A DNA stretch of 61,399 bases from an uncultured Synergistaceae bacterium (GCA_902489135.1 CABTYW010000002.1:1-61399); one strand, 5' to 3'; shown: positions 15,601-25,074, counted from the stretch's first letter. Made by a program: numbers and translations. The notes: generated by a model from the sequence alone, not told the origin.

Positions 15601-16485
15601 TCAGCGCTTCTCATGGTCGCCGGGGTCGAACCCCGTCTCCCGGGCAAGGCGCTGAAGCTTTTGCAGTCGATATCTCACAGTGCTCTTGCTGACCTGCGGC
15701 TTTAAGAGCGCGCCGATTTCGGCAAGCGTCGCTTCAGGATATTCCAGGCGCTTTTCCGCAAGCGGCATCAGCTTCTCGGGCACCAATTGGCCCTGAAACT
15801 TCATGAGATGTTGAATCATGGCGATGTACTGCCGGGAAGTTTCAACGCTTCGGCGAATATTGGCGCTGTCGCAGTTGGCCTGTTTATTGGCCAGGTCGCG
15901 CCGCGCGCGAAGCAGTGACCGCGCCTCCAGATTCTGCGCCGTTTGGGACAGTCCCATAAAGTAGCAGAAACGCATAATCTGCTGAAGGTCGCGGATTGTT
16001 ATTTCCGTCACGCGTTCCTTGCGGCGCTCCGAAAAAACAATGTCGCTACTTTCCAAGAGCTCGTGAACGCTGCGTGAAACGCCGTCGTCACGAAGTCTCA
16101 TAATGCAGTAATAGCCCCGTTTGGGGTTATAGATGCTGCCGGTGCAGCCAAAAACGCCGCGCGTCCAGGGCCAGCGCATGAAATCACCGCAGTGGGGCTT
16201 GTTGAGGATTTTCCTGTAAAGTTCGGGTTGCAGCTCCACGGTAACTCGGCGACTGTAATACCGCAGTGCTTCACTGAGACTGCGTTCTTTCGCCCAGCTC
16301 ACCAGAGGCCAGAGACGGCGAAAACGGCGATAGACCCAAAACCGCGTTGAACCGGCTTTGACTTTGCCGCGCTCCTGTCGGACATTCATGCAGGCCATGA
16401 TACCGGCCAGCTCCGATTCCGCCGACACTTCATCGGTGGCGGGTGCCGAAAACCATTCGTCCCATTGTCCGCTGCCGATTCTCAT
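15601..16485 (-). CDS. whiA: WhiA-family DNA-binding protein
   Basis: A 294-residue protein. The LAGLIDADG-like N-terminal part carries R-G-V-F-G-C-T-G-S-I-Y-N-P-K-R-G-Y-Y (about 111-128). The C-terminal WhiA helix-turn-helix includes N-C-D-S-A-N-I-R-R-S-V near 204 and, near the end, Y-P-E-A-T-L-A-E-I-G followed by K-S-T-V-R-Y-R-L. In Actinobacteria and Bacillota WhiA affects division and chromosome segregation. Its ATG overlaps the yvcK stop by four bases, closing the conserved rapZ-yvcK-whiA trio, which here is appended to the division cluster. The gap promoter begins in the short space after it. Confidence 0.9.
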   Translation of the reverse strand: MRIGSGQWDEWFSAPATDEVSAESELAGIMACMNVRQERGKVKAGSTRFWVYRRFRRLWPLVSWAKERSLSEALRYYSRRVTVELQPELYRKILNKPHCGDFMRWPWTRGVFGCTGSIYNPKRGYYCIMRLRDDGVSRSVHELLESSDIVFSERRKERVTEITIRDLQQIMRFCYFMGLSQTAQNLEARSLLRARRDLANKQANCDSANIRRSVETSRQYIAMIQHLMKFQGQLVPEKLMPLAEKRLEYPEATLAEIGALLKPQVSKSTVRYRLQKLQRLARETGFDPGDHEKR

Positions 16486-17615
16486 AGATTTTCTCCGCTG
16501 TTCAGCTTCCGGTGCAGGTGCATCAACGTTTCGGCAAGTCGCGCACTGTGATGTCTAATGGTGGTGCCGTCCTGGATTTGCAGCAGCGAAGCGCGAACGA
16601 CGCGGCACTTCTTCGCCGTCAAAAACTCTTCATCGGCATCGGACAGCCACAGAGGCTCGGCTCCCTGCTCGCTGTAGCGCGCCTGCAGAGGCTCGGGAAT
16701 GGCGTCCTCGTTGGCCAAAACGATATCGGGAAAACGCCCCATAGCCCGAGCCACCCATTTGACGTGATCAAGCTGAGTCAAACCCGTCGTTTCGCCGGGC
16801 TGAGTCATGAGGTTTGCCACGTACACAATGGGGTGGGACGTACTGCGAAGCGCCGCAGTGAATTTCTCCACCAGAAGATTGGGAATCACGCTGGTAAAAA
16901 GACTGCCGGGACCCAGAACAATCATATCGGCCTTCTCAAGTACCGAAAAAGCCTCGTGGACGGGCTCCACTCCGGAAGGCGAAAGTCTGATGCTTTGAAT
17001 GTCCTTTCCGTATTTGGCCACGGTGAGCTCGCCTCTCAGAGTTCGGCCGTCCCCGGTCTCCGCCACAAGAGTCACGTTTTCCGTGGTGATGGGCAGCACG
17101 CGTCCGCGTATGGCCAGCAAACTGTTCACCAGTTCCACGGCGCTCTTGAAGTCGCCGGACTGCTCGGTAGCCGCCAGAAGGATCAGATTGCCCAGACTGT
17201 GCCCTTTAAGATCGCCCTGATTGAAACGAAAATTCATAAAGGACCGCAGCTGGTCGTCGTTCTCGCTGAGCGCCACCAGGCAGTTTCGGATGTCGCCGGG
17301 CGGCAGCATCCCCCAGTCGCGTACCAGCCTGCCGGAACTTCCGCCTTCATCGGTGACGGTTACCAGAGCGGTGATATTGCGAGTATAGCCTTTCAATCCC
17401 TTCAGCAGCGAAGACAGCCCCGTTCCGCCGCCCACGGCCACAAAGGAAGGACCGCCGGCAAGACGCAGCTGCACGGCTGCGGCCGCCGCCTCGCGCTCAG
17501 TGGTCCTCTGTGAAATAAAGGCTCTCACGCGGCGGCTGTTTCTGAACAGCAGCGCCACGGCGACGCCGCCCGCCATGAGACCGCCGACGAAAATAAGCAG
17601 CACGGCGAAAATCAT
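16482..17615 (-). CDS. yvcK: YvcK-family gluconeogenesis factor (CofD-like), membrane-anchored
   Basis: A 377-residue protein with one N-terminal membrane segment (about residues 2-24), then the CofD-like nucleotide-sugar binding fold: F-V-A-V-G-G-G-T-G-L-S-S-L-L-K-G-L, T-D-E-G-G-S-S-G-R-L and P-P-G-D-I-R-N-C-L. YvcK/CuvA proteins bind UDP-sugars and support cell-wall growth on gluconeogenic carbon. ATG at 17615 overlaps the rapZ stop (ATGA), and the whiA start overlaps its own stop, so the three genes are translationally coupled. The membrane anchor would place this version near the wall-synthesis machinery encoded upstream. A longer in-frame start at 17669 would lie inside rapZ and is unlikely. 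Confidence 0.9.
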   Translation of the reverse strand: MIFAVLLIFVGGLMAGGVAVALLFRNSRRVRAFISQRTTEREAAAAAVQLRLAGGPSFVAVGGGTGLSSLLKGLKGYTRNITALVTVTDEGGSSGRLVRDWGMLPPGDIRNCLVALSENDDQLRSFMNFRFNQGDLKGHSLGNLILLAATEQSGDFKSAVELVNSLLAIRGRVLPITTENVTLVAETGDGRTLRGELTVAKYGKDIQSIRLSPSGVEPVHEAFSVLEKADMIVLGPGSLFTSVIPNLLVEKFTAALRSTSHPIVYVANLMTQPGETTGLTQLDHVKWVARAMGRFPDIVLANEDAIPEPLQARYSEQGAEPLWLSDADEEFLTAKKCRVVRASLLQIQDGTTIRHHSARLAETLMHLHRKLNSGENL

Positions 17616-18499
17616 GCCCTGCACTCCCCGACAACGTCGCGCTGAAGGTCGCGGTGACGGACACAGCATGCGACGCCGTCAATGGGCGAAAGCCGCGCTC
17701 CCAGCCATTCCGCAGCGAAGACCGAACGATGGCGTCCGCCGGTGCAGCCCACGGCAATGTGGAGATAGTCCTTTCCGCTTTGGTGATAAACGGGAATAAT
17801 GCTCTCCAAAAGTTCCAACAGTTGATGCAGATAAATTCCCGTCACGGGATCGTCATAAATGTACTGCTGCACCGCTTCGTCACGACCGGAAAGGCGTTTC
17901 AGCCCTTCCACGTAATACGGATTGGCCAAAAAACGCACGTCAAAAACATAATCGGCATCCATGATCATGCCGTATTTATAGCCGAAGGAACTGACGGTAA
18001 TCTGCAGTTCCGAAGGACTGCGAGCTAAAATCGCGCAGATTTCCCTTCGAAGCTGCGACATGGAAAGAAAGGACGTGTCAATGATGCGGTCGGCACATTT
18101 TCTCAGCTGCGTCAGCTGCTCCCGTTCCATGCGAATGCACTGGAGCAGCGAATTCATAGATCCGAGAGGATGGCGGCGACGGGTCAAACTGTAGCGTTTG
18201 AGGAGCACGTCGTCGGAGGCCTCAAGAAAAAGGATCTGCACGAGGACGCCCTGTTTTTTCAAACGATCCAGTATGGCGGCGATGTCGTCCTCAAGGCCGA
18301 CACTGCGCACGTCCACCACCGCCCCCACGCCTTTTTCAAAAGTCCGCGGATGCTGCGAGAGCATGGTAATCAGCTCCGGCAACATTCCGGGAGGCAAGTT
18401 GTCGACGGTAAAAAAACCTTGATCTTCGAGCATGTGCAGCACGCTGCTTTTTCCGCTGCCCGACAGTCCCGTAATAATCAGCAGTTTCTTCGGAACCAT
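17612..18499 (-). CDS. rapZ: RapZ/YvcJ-family P-loop nucleotide-binding protein
   Basis: A 295-residue protein with Walker A G-L-S-G-S-G-K-S (11-18), the conserved D-N-L-P-P near 33, S-F-G-Y-K-Y-G in the middle and G-C-T-G-G-R-H-R-S-V in the C-terminal domain. In E. coli RapZ controls glucosamine-6-phosphate synthase through small RNAs, so it monitors amino-sugar supply for the wall. In this lineage the RNA partner is unknown. ATG 18499 has AGGAGA upstream. It follows the SPOR gene by 16 bp and overlaps yvcK, consistent with cotranscription with the division genes. Confidence 0.93.
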   Translation of the reverse strand: MVPKKLLIITGLSGSGKSSVLHMLEDQGFFTVDNLPPGMLPELITMLSQHPRTFEKGVGAVVDVRSVGLEDDIAAILDRLKKQGVLVQILFLEASDDVLLKRYSLTRRRHPLGSMNSLLQCIRMEREQLTQLRKCADRIIDTSFLSMSQLRREICAILARSPSELQITVSSFGYKYGMIMDADYVFDVRFLANPYYVEGLKRLSGRDEAVQQYIYDDPVTGIYLHQLLELLESIIPVYHQSGKDYLHIAVGCTGGRHRSVFAAEWLGARLSPIDGVACCVRHRDLQRDVVGECRA

Positions 18500-18515
18500 G
18501 GAAGGATCTCCTGAT

Positions 18516-19184
18516 TTAATCGTTGGGACGAACGAGGACAGGGAAGCCGGCGGCGCTTATGTTGGACGCGATCTCGCCGGCAAGAGAGCGGTCGGCGCCG
18601 CCCGCCACAATCACTCTGAAGTAATTTTTGCCGCGCACTTCCGCCTTGCGAACCACGGCCGTGTAGCCGATCTTTTGCAGCGAAGTCACCACCGAATTGG
18701 CGGCGCCACGGTCGGTATAGGAACCGCACTGCACCACAAACTTGCTTTGATCGATGCTCCCGGCGCGCACCACGGTCTGACGCCCGCCCGCAGGGGGCTC
18801 TTTTTTCGGCTCAACCCTGGTCACGCGCTGCTGATCCGGCGCCGAAGCGTTGGCGGCCGTCTTTTCGTTTGCCGGTTCGTTTGCCGGTGTTTTTCCCTTT
18901 TTGTTAAGAGGCTGTGCAATGACGGAATCGTTCACATTTTCTTTCTGCGGCGTCCCGTGAGAAAGGGAAGCACGGGAAGCCGAAGCGTCGTTCCCCGAAA
19001 CTTTCTGTGACAAGCTCGGGCGAGGCTGCTCGATAACCGTCGGGTTGGGCTCGCCGGGGCCCCATAGAATTCTGATGCCCACGACTACGATGCCGAGAGC
19101 GATGACGCCGAGAATGGGCAGCATAAAATCTCCGAAGGGAACGGCAGGTTTCTGTTTAAAACGGTTTGTTGATCGGGCTGCCAT
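18516..19184 (-). CDS. SPOR-domain envelope protein
   Basis: A 222-residue bitopic membrane protein: a short basic cytoplasmic N-terminus, one membrane helix (about 20-41), a low-complexity linker rich in Pro, Asn, Lys and Ala (45-140), and a C-terminal SPOR domain (about 148-222, F-V-V-Q-C-G-S-Y-T-D-R-G-A-A to the end). SPOR domains bind denuded septal glycan, so the protein should localise to the division site, as expected from its place right after ftsZ. ATG 19184 is preceded by GAGGTGA. A T-loop hairpin separates it from ftsZ, so its expression may be set apart from the upstream genes. Confidence 0.88.
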   Translation of the reverse strand: MAARSTNRFKQKPAVPFGDFMLPILGVIALGIVVVGIRILWGPGEPNPTVIEQPRPSLSQKVSGNDASASRASLSHGTPQKENVNDSVIAQPLNKKGKTPANEPANEKTAANASAPDQQRVTRVEPKKEPPAGGRQTVVRAGSIDQSKFVVQCGSYTDRGAANSVVTSLQKIGYTAVVRKAEVRGKNYFRVIVAGGADRSLAGEIASNISAAGFPVLVRPND

Positions 19185-19224
19185 AAAATCACCTCAATCC
19201 TCAAGATACCTGGTAATAAGAACA

Positions 19225-19250
19225 ACGGGGACAAAAAAAACTGTCCCCGT
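19225..19250. terminator. Hairpin with an oligo-T loop between ftsZ and the SPOR gene
   Basis: Nine-bp arms ACGGGGACA / complement enclose a loop that is T-rich on the minus strand. There is no T run after the stem, so it may attenuate or protect the ftsZ 3' end and need not terminate fully. Confidence 0.5.
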
Positions 19251-19264
19251 AGCGCGTCAAAATG

Positions 19265-20440
19265 TTACTTTCTGCGGCGCCGGTAGGCCGTCGGGATGTC
19301 AAGTCCGGCGCCGAGGCCGTCAAAGATATTGTGAGATTCTCCGGAAACCACGTCTCCGGGGGTGAGGCTGGGCTTTTCGAACGCCCCGCCGGAAGCGGAG
19401 GCACCTTTATTCGGCTCTCCCGGCATGGGCATCTCATCCTTGAAGCCTGTGGCGATAAGGGTGAAACGTACGGCATCGCCCATGGCGGGATCGATGCCCT
19501 GTCCCCAGAAAATATTGGCGTTTTCGGCGGCGCTGGCATGGATCAGCTTCAGTGCTTCGTTCATCTCGAGAACGCTCAGGTCCTCGCCGGATTCAATGCA
19601 GTAGAGCACCGATGTGGCGCCTTTCATGGGCGACGTCATCAGCGGGCCGTTCATGGCGGCACGCGCGGCGGCAACCACGCGGCCTTCGCCCTTGGCCTCA
19701 CCGACGCCCATAATGGCCGTGCCGGCATCGCGCAGCGTCGTGCACACATCGGCGAAATCCACGTTGATGGTCAGGACTTTGCGGATCACGCCCGTCACGC
19801 CCACAACGGCCTGACGCAGCACTTCATCGCTCATTTTGAAAGCTTCGGTGCAGGTGGTGGACTTGTCGGAAAGCTCAATGATGCGGTCGTTCTTGACGAT
19901 CACCAGGGCGTCCACTTTGTCGCGCAGCTTGGCGATGCCGTCGACGGCCCGCTCCGTTCGCGCGAGACCTTCCCATTCAAAGGGAAACGTCACAATGGCC
20001 ACTACGAGAGCGTTGATCTTCTCCTTGGCAATTTCGGCAATGACCGGCGCCGCGCCGGTGCCGGTACCGCCGCCCATCCCGCAGGTGATGAAGACCATAT
20101 CGGAGCCCGTCAGAAGCTGCGTCAGCTCTTCTTCGCTCTCCTGAGCCGCATCGTGTCCCTTTGCCGGATCGGCGCCGGCGCCGCGGCCTTTGGTGAGATT
20201 TCTGCCCAGAATGACCCGTGTCGGCGCCTGTGAGAGCCGCAGCGCCGCCACGTCGGTGTTGGTGGCGATAAAGTCAACGTCGCTGACGCCGCTGTTGATA
20301 ATGGTGTTCAGCGCGTTGCCGCCGGCGCCGCCGACGCCGACAACTTTAATGACTTCACGGGGAATTTCCAGATCGAACTGATCTTCTTCCAACGGGGAGT
20401 CACTGTCGCTCTTGAGTGCGAAGATCTCCTTGTCGTCCAT
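19265..20440 (-). CDS. ftsZ: Cell division GTPase FtsZ
   Basis: A 391-residue tubulin homologue that forms the cytokinetic ring. The GTP-binding loop G-G-G-T-G-T-G is at 123-129, G-V-G-G-A-G-G-N-A near 36-44, and the T7 synergy loop contains N-V-D-F-A-D. The C-terminal peptide D-I-P-T-A-Y-R-R-R-R-K, which normally binds FtsA, is intact after a short linker. A 25-residue acidic N-terminal extension precedes the GTPase core. ATG 20440 has AAGGAGGG upstream. It follows ftsA by 12 bp at the end of the classical division cluster. Confidence 0.98.
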   Translation of the reverse strand: MDDKEIFALKSDSDSPLEEDQFDLEIPREVIKVVGVGGAGGNALNTIINSGVSDVDFIATNTDVAALRLSQAPTRVILGRNLTKGRGAGADPAKGHDAAQESEEELTQLLTGSDMVFITCGMGGGTGTGAAPVIAEIAKEKINALVVAIVTFPFEWEGLARTERAVDGIAKLRDKVDALVIVKNDRIIELSDKSTTCTEAFKMSDEVLRQAVVGVTGVIRKVLTINVDFADVCTTLRDAGTAIMGVGEAKGEGRVVAAARAAMNGPLMTSPMKGATSVLYCIESGEDLSVLEMNEALKLIHASAAENANIFWGQGIDPAMGDAVRFTLIATGFKDEMPMPGEPNKGASASGGAFEKPSLTPGDVVSGESHNIFDGLGAGLDIPTAYRRRRK

Positions 20441-20452
20441 AAACGACCCTCC

Positions 20453-21760
20453 TTAAAACAATTCTTTAAAAATTTCTCGTGCGGTGCGCGTGACGTTTTT
20501 AAACACTGACTGGGAAGCTCTTTTGGGGCTCCTGATGGAAGATTTTTTTCCTGAGGCAATGACGCTTTTAAACAGCGAAAGCGGAGCGCTCATGTAGGCA
20601 TAGGGATTTTTCCGTTTTTCCATGAGGTACACGATAATGCCGCAGGCCGCACCGTAGCGGCAGTCGTTGCGTCCGGGCTGCATTTGTTCGCGCAGCACGG
20701 GCTCTCCGATATGCACCGGCGTTTTCAGATAGGATGCGGCGAATTTCTCCATTCCGGGCATGAGCATAACGCCGCCGTTCATCACCACATCGGTGGGCAG
20801 TCCCGCCTTCTGGAGCTGCTCAAGGCCGGGCACCAGGCTTTCGGCAAAAAGTTCGTCGAGGCGGCTTCCGATAATATCCGCCATCTCGGCCTTGTCGATT
20901 TCCTGCGGGCGTCCTCGGTTCTCTATGGTCACCGTCCCTTGACATTCCGCATCGGGGTCCATGCTGATCTGCTTTTTCAGTTCTTCGGCGACGGCGAAGG
21001 GAATTTTTTTCACGCAGGAAAGATCGTTGGTGATGTGGTCGCCGCCCACGGGAATTTCGACGGCATATTTGAGATGCCCGTCGGTGAAGACCGACAGACT
21101 GGTGGTGCCTCCGCCGAGGGTCACCAGCGTCGCTCCCATGGATTTCTCGTCGTCGGTAAGAGTTCCCAGAGCCTCGGCCACCGATTTCAGCACAAGGCCG
21201 ACAACGCTCACTCCCGCTTTCTCTACACAGTTTACCACATTTTGAGCCACTGAGGTAGAGATCACCAGAGCCGTGAGATCGACCTCCAGGCGGCTTCCCG
21301 TCATATCCAGCGGGTTCTCGATGCCGCCATGGCCGTCGATGCTGTACCGCGCCGGAATGGTGTGAACGACGCAACTGCCGGGTTCGATCTTCATCGCTCC
21401 CAGAGCCGTCTCGATGACGCGTTCAAGATCCTCGCGGGAAATGGCGCGCGGCGTTTTTCCCAGAGAAATCGCTCCATGGAGAACGCGGCAGTTTACGTTC
21501 AATCCGCTGAAAGCCACGGTGGTGTGGCTGATTTTGACGCCGCCCAGCATGGACTCCGCGTCGGCAATGGCATCGGATACGGAGTTGACGGCCTGCGCAA
21601 GGTCCACGATCATTCCCTTGCGCAGCCCCCGCGACGGCGCCTGTCCCACGGCAATAATATGGGCCGGCTCCCCCTCATCGGAGGTTTTTTCGGCAACAAC
21701 CACCGTTATTTTGCTGGTGCCCAGATCCAGGCCGGTGAGGATGTCGGAATCTCTTCCCAT
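20453..21760 (-). CDS. ftsA: Cell division protein FtsA
   Basis: A 435-residue actin-like ATPase that tethers FtsZ to the membrane. N-terminal T-G-L-D-L-G-T-S-K-I-T-V-V is the phosphate-1 loop, T-L-G-G-G-T-T-S-L is phosphate-2, and V-V-M-N-G-G-V-M-L-M-P-G is the adenosine motif. A C-terminal amphipathic segment (basic and aromatic residues near R-T-A-R-E-I-F-K-E-L-F) ends the protein, as required for membrane binding. ATG 21760 is behind AGGAGAGAG. The spacing to ftsZ (12 bp) and to the ftsQ-like gene (15 bp) shows one transcript. Confidence 0.95.
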   Translation of the reverse strand: MGRDSDILTGLDLGTSKITVVVAEKTSDEGEPAHIIAVGQAPSRGLRKGMIVDLAQAVNSVSDAIADAESMLGGVKISHTTVAFSGLNVNCRVLHGAISLGKTPRAISREDLERVIETALGAMKIEPGSCVVHTIPARYSIDGHGGIENPLDMTGSRLEVDLTALVISTSVAQNVVNCVEKAGVSVVGLVLKSVAEALGTLTDDEKSMGATLVTLGGGTTSLSVFTDGHLKYAVEIPVGGDHITNDLSCVKKIPFAVAEELKKQISMDPDAECQGTVTIENRGRPQEIDKAEMADIIGSRLDELFAESLVPGLEQLQKAGLPTDVVMNGGVMLMPGMEKFAASYLKTPVHIGEPVLREQMQPGRNDCRYGAACGIIVYLMEKRKNPYAYMSAPLSLFKSVIASGKKSSIRSPKRASQSVFKNVTRTAREIFKELF

Positions 21761-21775
21761 TCCTGTTCTCTCTCC

Positions 21776-22561
21776 TTATTGATTCAGTGAGGTTTTGAAG
21801 GGACTCACGTCTTTTTTGACAATCACTTTGTCGCCGTAGGTGGCATCCACGAAGAGATTCTTTCCCGATTGGCTGCGCATCAGCTCTCTCACCACCAAAA
21901 GGCTTTTTTCAAGCAATGAAACGCGCCCTATGAAAACGATGCGGCTTCCATCGGCATCGTTCCCGAAAATACAGCCGATGAGGTCTTCACCGCCTCGTCG
22001 AAGCAGCTCCGCTTCCTGGACTTTCATTGTGCCGTCCATGGACGAGAGCGTCTGCCGCAGTCCCCAAAGCCACGCAAAGGGCACTTTCAGTTTGGCCGAC
22101 GCGCTCAAGGCGTCCTCGTCCAGCAGGGGATAACCGTCGTTGACGGCCAGTACGGGCAGCGAGGGCGTTTCGACCTTCATCGACTTCCGCCAGAGATCGC
22201 CGCGCCACACCGTGCCGTTCTCTCCCGCAAAGTATTGCGTATGTTTCCAGCTGAGCTCCAGTGCGGCGTTGAAGGGAACGGCGGTGAGACGCAGCGTTCC
22301 ATGCAGCGGCGACCACGAGGTCTTTATGGTCAGCGGGTACTCATATTCGAACCTTTTAAGATCGGAACGGGCAAGCAGCCACGCGGGGTGAAAGGCGAGA
22401 AAGGTGTCGCTCCAGTTTCTCAGTTCTTTTTCCAGTTGGGGGGAAAAGTTTTCAAGCTGCATTTCTCTCAGGCGCAGAGGCTGACAGCGGTCGTTCAGGC
22501 ACCACAGCGCCCCCATCAGAACGGGAAGGAACAGCCAGCGGAATTTTTTTCGTTCCTTCAT
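21776..22561 (-). CDS. ftsQ: FtsQ/DivIB-like cell division protein (divergent)
   Basis: A 261-residue protein with a short basic N-terminus and one membrane helix (about 8-23), then an extracytoplasmic domain. Sequence similarity to FtsQ is faint; the call rests on topology, size and the position between murC and ftsA where ftsQ normally lies. The R-L-R-E-M-Q-L-E-N-F start of the soluble part is where a POTRA domain would begin, and L-P-V-L-A-V-N-D-G-Y-P-L-L-D fits the following beta domain. FtsQ links early and late division proteins through FtsB/FtsL. A structural model of residues 30-250 would confirm or refute the POTRA fold. Confidence 0.65.
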   Translation of the reverse strand: MKERKKFRWLFLPVLMGALWCLNDRCQPLRLREMQLENFSPQLEKELRNWSDTFLAFHPAWLLARSDLKRFEYEYPLTIKTSWSPLHGTLRLTAVPFNAALELSWKHTQYFAGENGTVWRGDLWRKSMKVETPSLPVLAVNDGYPLLDEDALSASAKLKVPFAWLWGLRQTLSSMDGTMKVQEAELLRRGGEDLIGCIFGNDADGSRIVFIGRVSLLEKSLLVVRELMRSQSGKNLFVDATYGDKVIVKKDVSPFKTSLNQ

Positions 22562-22591
22562 GGGAGTTCCCCCTTTTCGATCTCCGAAAAA

Positions 22592-24022
22592 CTACAGAGC
22601 CACCGCCGTTTTCGTGTTCAGTTCCTGGACGATCAGATCGCCCACCACATAAACGTCGCCGGCTCCCTCCGTGAGAATAAAATCGCCGGGACGAACGATT
22701 TCCATGACTTTATCGGCCGCTTCGATTTTATTGGACGTCAGGGAACAGCAGCCGCCGCGCCGCCTCACCTCTTCGGCGATGAGCTCCGAGGACACGCCGG
22801 GCAGGGGACTTTCGTCCGCCGCATATATAGGCAAGAGCACCGTGTGGGAGACGCTGGAAAGCACGTCGGCAAAGCGGTCAAAAAGCGCCTGCGTCCGAGT
22901 GTAGCGATGGGGCTGAAAAATCAGGATGATGCGGCGGTCGGGGTACATATGGCGCACGGCGTTGAGCGTCGCCTCAATTTCTCGGGGATGATGGCCGTAG
23001 TCGTCGTACACCAGAATGTTGTCGGGACACATGGAGCGAAGCTGCAAGCGGCGTTTGGCGCCGTGAAACATCCTCATGCTCTTCTGAATGACCGCGAAGG
23101 GCACGTTCAATTCGCAGGCAACGCCGCAGGCGGCCAGAGAATCGAGAACGTTATGCTCGCCGGAGATTACCAGATCGATGGTTCCCAGTTCCTCGCCGTG
23201 TGCGTGAAAGACGTAGCTGACGCCTCCGCCGCAGTGGTAGCGGATGTCAGTGGCATAAAAGTCGAAGGAAGAATTCAGTCCGAAAAGAAGGACTTTTCGC
23301 TTCAAATCGTCGGGCAGCCTTTCCATGAGCCGCTGCACGCCGGCGTCATCGCCGCAGAGGAAAATTTTTCCGCGGGGATGGGTGTTTTTCAAAAAGCGCA
23401 AAAAAGCATCTTCAACGGCTTGGATATCGGGATACTGATTGACGTGATCCCAGTCGATATTGGTGACCACCGACAGGCAGGGGTGAAAATATTCAAAGGA
23501 TTCGTCGCTTTCGTCGAGTTCGGCCACCATGTATTCGCCGGAGCCTATTTTCGCATTGCAGCCGATATCGCGGAGCTCGCCGCCCACGGCAATCGTGGGG
23601 TTCATGCCGGCCAGCTCAAGGATAAAACTGATCAGCGACGTCGTCGTGGTTTTGCCATGGGTCCCGGCGACGCCGATGCCTTTTTTCGAGTCGAAAAGCA
23701 GACTCAGCAGCTCGGCACGTTTCAGCACCGGAATGTTCCTGCGCCGCGCCTCGGCCAACTCGGCGTTGGAGGGCAGAATGGCGCTGCTGTAGGCCAGCAG
23801 ATCGACGCGGCAGTCATGGAGATGATTCACGTCATGTCCGTAAAGAACCTGCACGCCGGCTTTTTCCACCTTTTCCGCGTAGGTATTGCGTCCCATATCG
23901 CAGCCGCTCACGTTGAAACCGAGCTCCTGAAAGAGCAGGGCGAGACCGCTCATCCCGGCGCCGCCCACTCCCATGAGATGGATGTTTCTAACCTTACTGA
24001 GATCTACTTTTTTCCGCTCCAC
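22592..24022 (-). CDS. murC: UDP-N-acetylmuramate--L-alanine ligase
   Basis: A 476-residue ATP-dependent ligase adding the first stem amino acid to UDP-MurNAc. The N-terminal H-L-M-G-V-G-G-A-G-M-S-G-L-A binds the UDP substrate; the ATP loop is G-V-A-G-T-H-G-K-T-T-T; the C-terminal domain contains D-D-Y-G-H-H-P-R-E-I and the P-H-R-Y-T-R run. GTG at 24022 is preferred because GAAAGGGG precedes it by eight bases; an earlier GTG at 24055 would overlap murG by 19 bp. No murB or ddl follows it, unlike many division clusters. Confidence 0.95.
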   Translation of the reverse strand: MERKKVDLSKVRNIHLMGVGGAGMSGLALLFQELGFNVSGCDMGRNTYAEKVEKAGVQVLYGHDVNHLHDCRVDLLAYSSAILPSNAELAEARRRNIPVLKRAELLSLLFDSKKGIGVAGTHGKTTTTSLISFILELAGMNPTIAVGGELRDIGCNAKIGSGEYMVAELDESDESFEYFHPCLSVVTNIDWDHVNQYPDIQAVEDAFLRFLKNTHPRGKIFLCGDDAGVQRLMERLPDDLKRKVLLFGLNSSFDFYATDIRYHCGGGVSYVFHAHGEELGTIDLVISGEHNVLDSLAACGVACELNVPFAVIQKSMRMFHGAKRRLQLRSMCPDNILVYDDYGHHPREIEATLNAVRHMYPDRRIILIFQPHRYTRTQALFDRFADVLSSVSHTVLLPIYAADESPLPGVSSELIAEEVRRRGGCCSLTSNKIEAADKVMEIVRPGDFILTEGAGDVYVVGDLIVQELNTKTAVAL

Positions 24023-24036
24023 TTGGGATTCCCCTT

Positions 24037-25074
24037 TCAGACTGTGAGGCTGCACAAGACTTTATAGAGCTCCGCTGACCCAATCGTCAGGCTGTCGGAT
24101 TTTGTTTTGCGTTTTGGCACTGAATTCAAAACTTCCTGAAAATGTGTCAGTGAGTCTCCTTCGAGGAAAACGGGAGAACCGGTCAACTGAGAAAAACATT
24201 GAGCGTTGCCGACTTGATGATTGTCGGCCGACCGAAGCCATGGAACCGCCACGGCGGGAATTCCCAGGGATTGAAGTTCCGCCAAAGTGGACGCGCCGGC
24301 CCTGCACATCACCACGTCGGCCGCTGAATACACAAGGCTCATATCCCAGCAGGCCCGATGAACCAGCGCCTCGGGAAAAGGACGAGTGTCGGCGTCGATG
24401 CCCATGCAAAGAACTCGGTAACCTGTAGATTTTAACATATTTTGAGCGTTTTGAAGCAGTTGTTTCATTCCCCCGCTGCCCAAAGAGCCTCCCAGGATGA
24501 TCAGAAGTTTTTCACCCGGCGGCAGAGCGCCGCCGAGTAACCGACGCTGCGCCTCTTCCCGCCCCATCAGCGTGATGGGGCGCAGCGGCATCCCCACGGG
24601 AAAAACTTTGGCGCCTTTTTTGAGTCTCTCGCAGACCTTCCACGCACAGGCAACGGGAATTCCCATTTTTGCCGCAAAGCGCGTCACCTTACCGGCCACG
24701 GTGTTCTGTTCGTGCATCAGCACGGGAATTCGCGCGCAGCGTGTCGCCATCAGCACCGGCATCGAAAGGTATCCGCCGAAAAGCACGCATCGTTCGATTT
24801 TTTCCTTTTTCAAAATCCCGAAAGCCGTGAAGAATGAGCTCAGCAGCTGCCACCACCGCCTCAACGACGGCACTCCTTTTACGCCCAGCGGAGAACCTTC
24901 AAGGGGAAGGTGGAGAGGCTTCACACCGTGGGCTGCGAAGATCTCGCGCTCCAACGGGCGGTTTCCCGTAAGCCACAGCACCGTCTCTCCGCGTTTTTCA
25001 AGCCATTGGCCGAAAGCCACGGCGGGAATAATATGTCCGCCCGTTCCTCCGGCAACCAGCAGAATTTTCCGCAA
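24037..25074 (-). CDS. murG: UDP-N-acetylglucosamine--N-acetylmuramyl-(pentapeptide) pyrophosphoryl-undecaprenol N-acetylglucosamine transferase
   Basis: A 345-residue GT-B transferase converting lipid I to lipid II on the inner membrane face. The first G loop A-G-G-T-G-G-H is at 8-14, H-E-Q-N near 122 and the second donor loop L-G-G-S-L-G-S near 190 are present, followed by C-R-A-G-A-S-T-L-A-E. The start is a TTG at 25074 with AGGGGTGAG upstream; no ATG fits better. It follows ftsW by 22 bp and precedes murC by 14 bp. Confidence 0.95.
   Translation of the reverse strand: MRKILLVAGGTGGHIIPAVAFGQWLEKRGETVLWLTGNRPLEREIFAAHGVKPLHLPLEGSPLGVKGVPSLRRWWQLLSSFFTAFGILKKEKIERCVLFGGYLSMPVLMATRCARIPVLMHEQNTVAGKVTRFAAKMGIPVACAWKVCERLKKGAKVFPVGMPLRPITLMGREEAQRRLLGGALPPGEKLLIILGGSLGSGGMKQLLQNAQNMLKSTGYRVLCMGIDADTRPFPEALVHRACWDMSLVYSAADVVMCRAGASTLAELQSLGIPAVAVPWLRSADNHQVGNAQCFSQLTGSPVFLEGDSLTHFQEVLNSVPKRKTKSDSLTIGSAELYKVLCSLTV

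Noticed and set aside
22235..24067. 610-codon plus-strand frame
   Set aside because: Antisense of murC and ftsQ; no domain.
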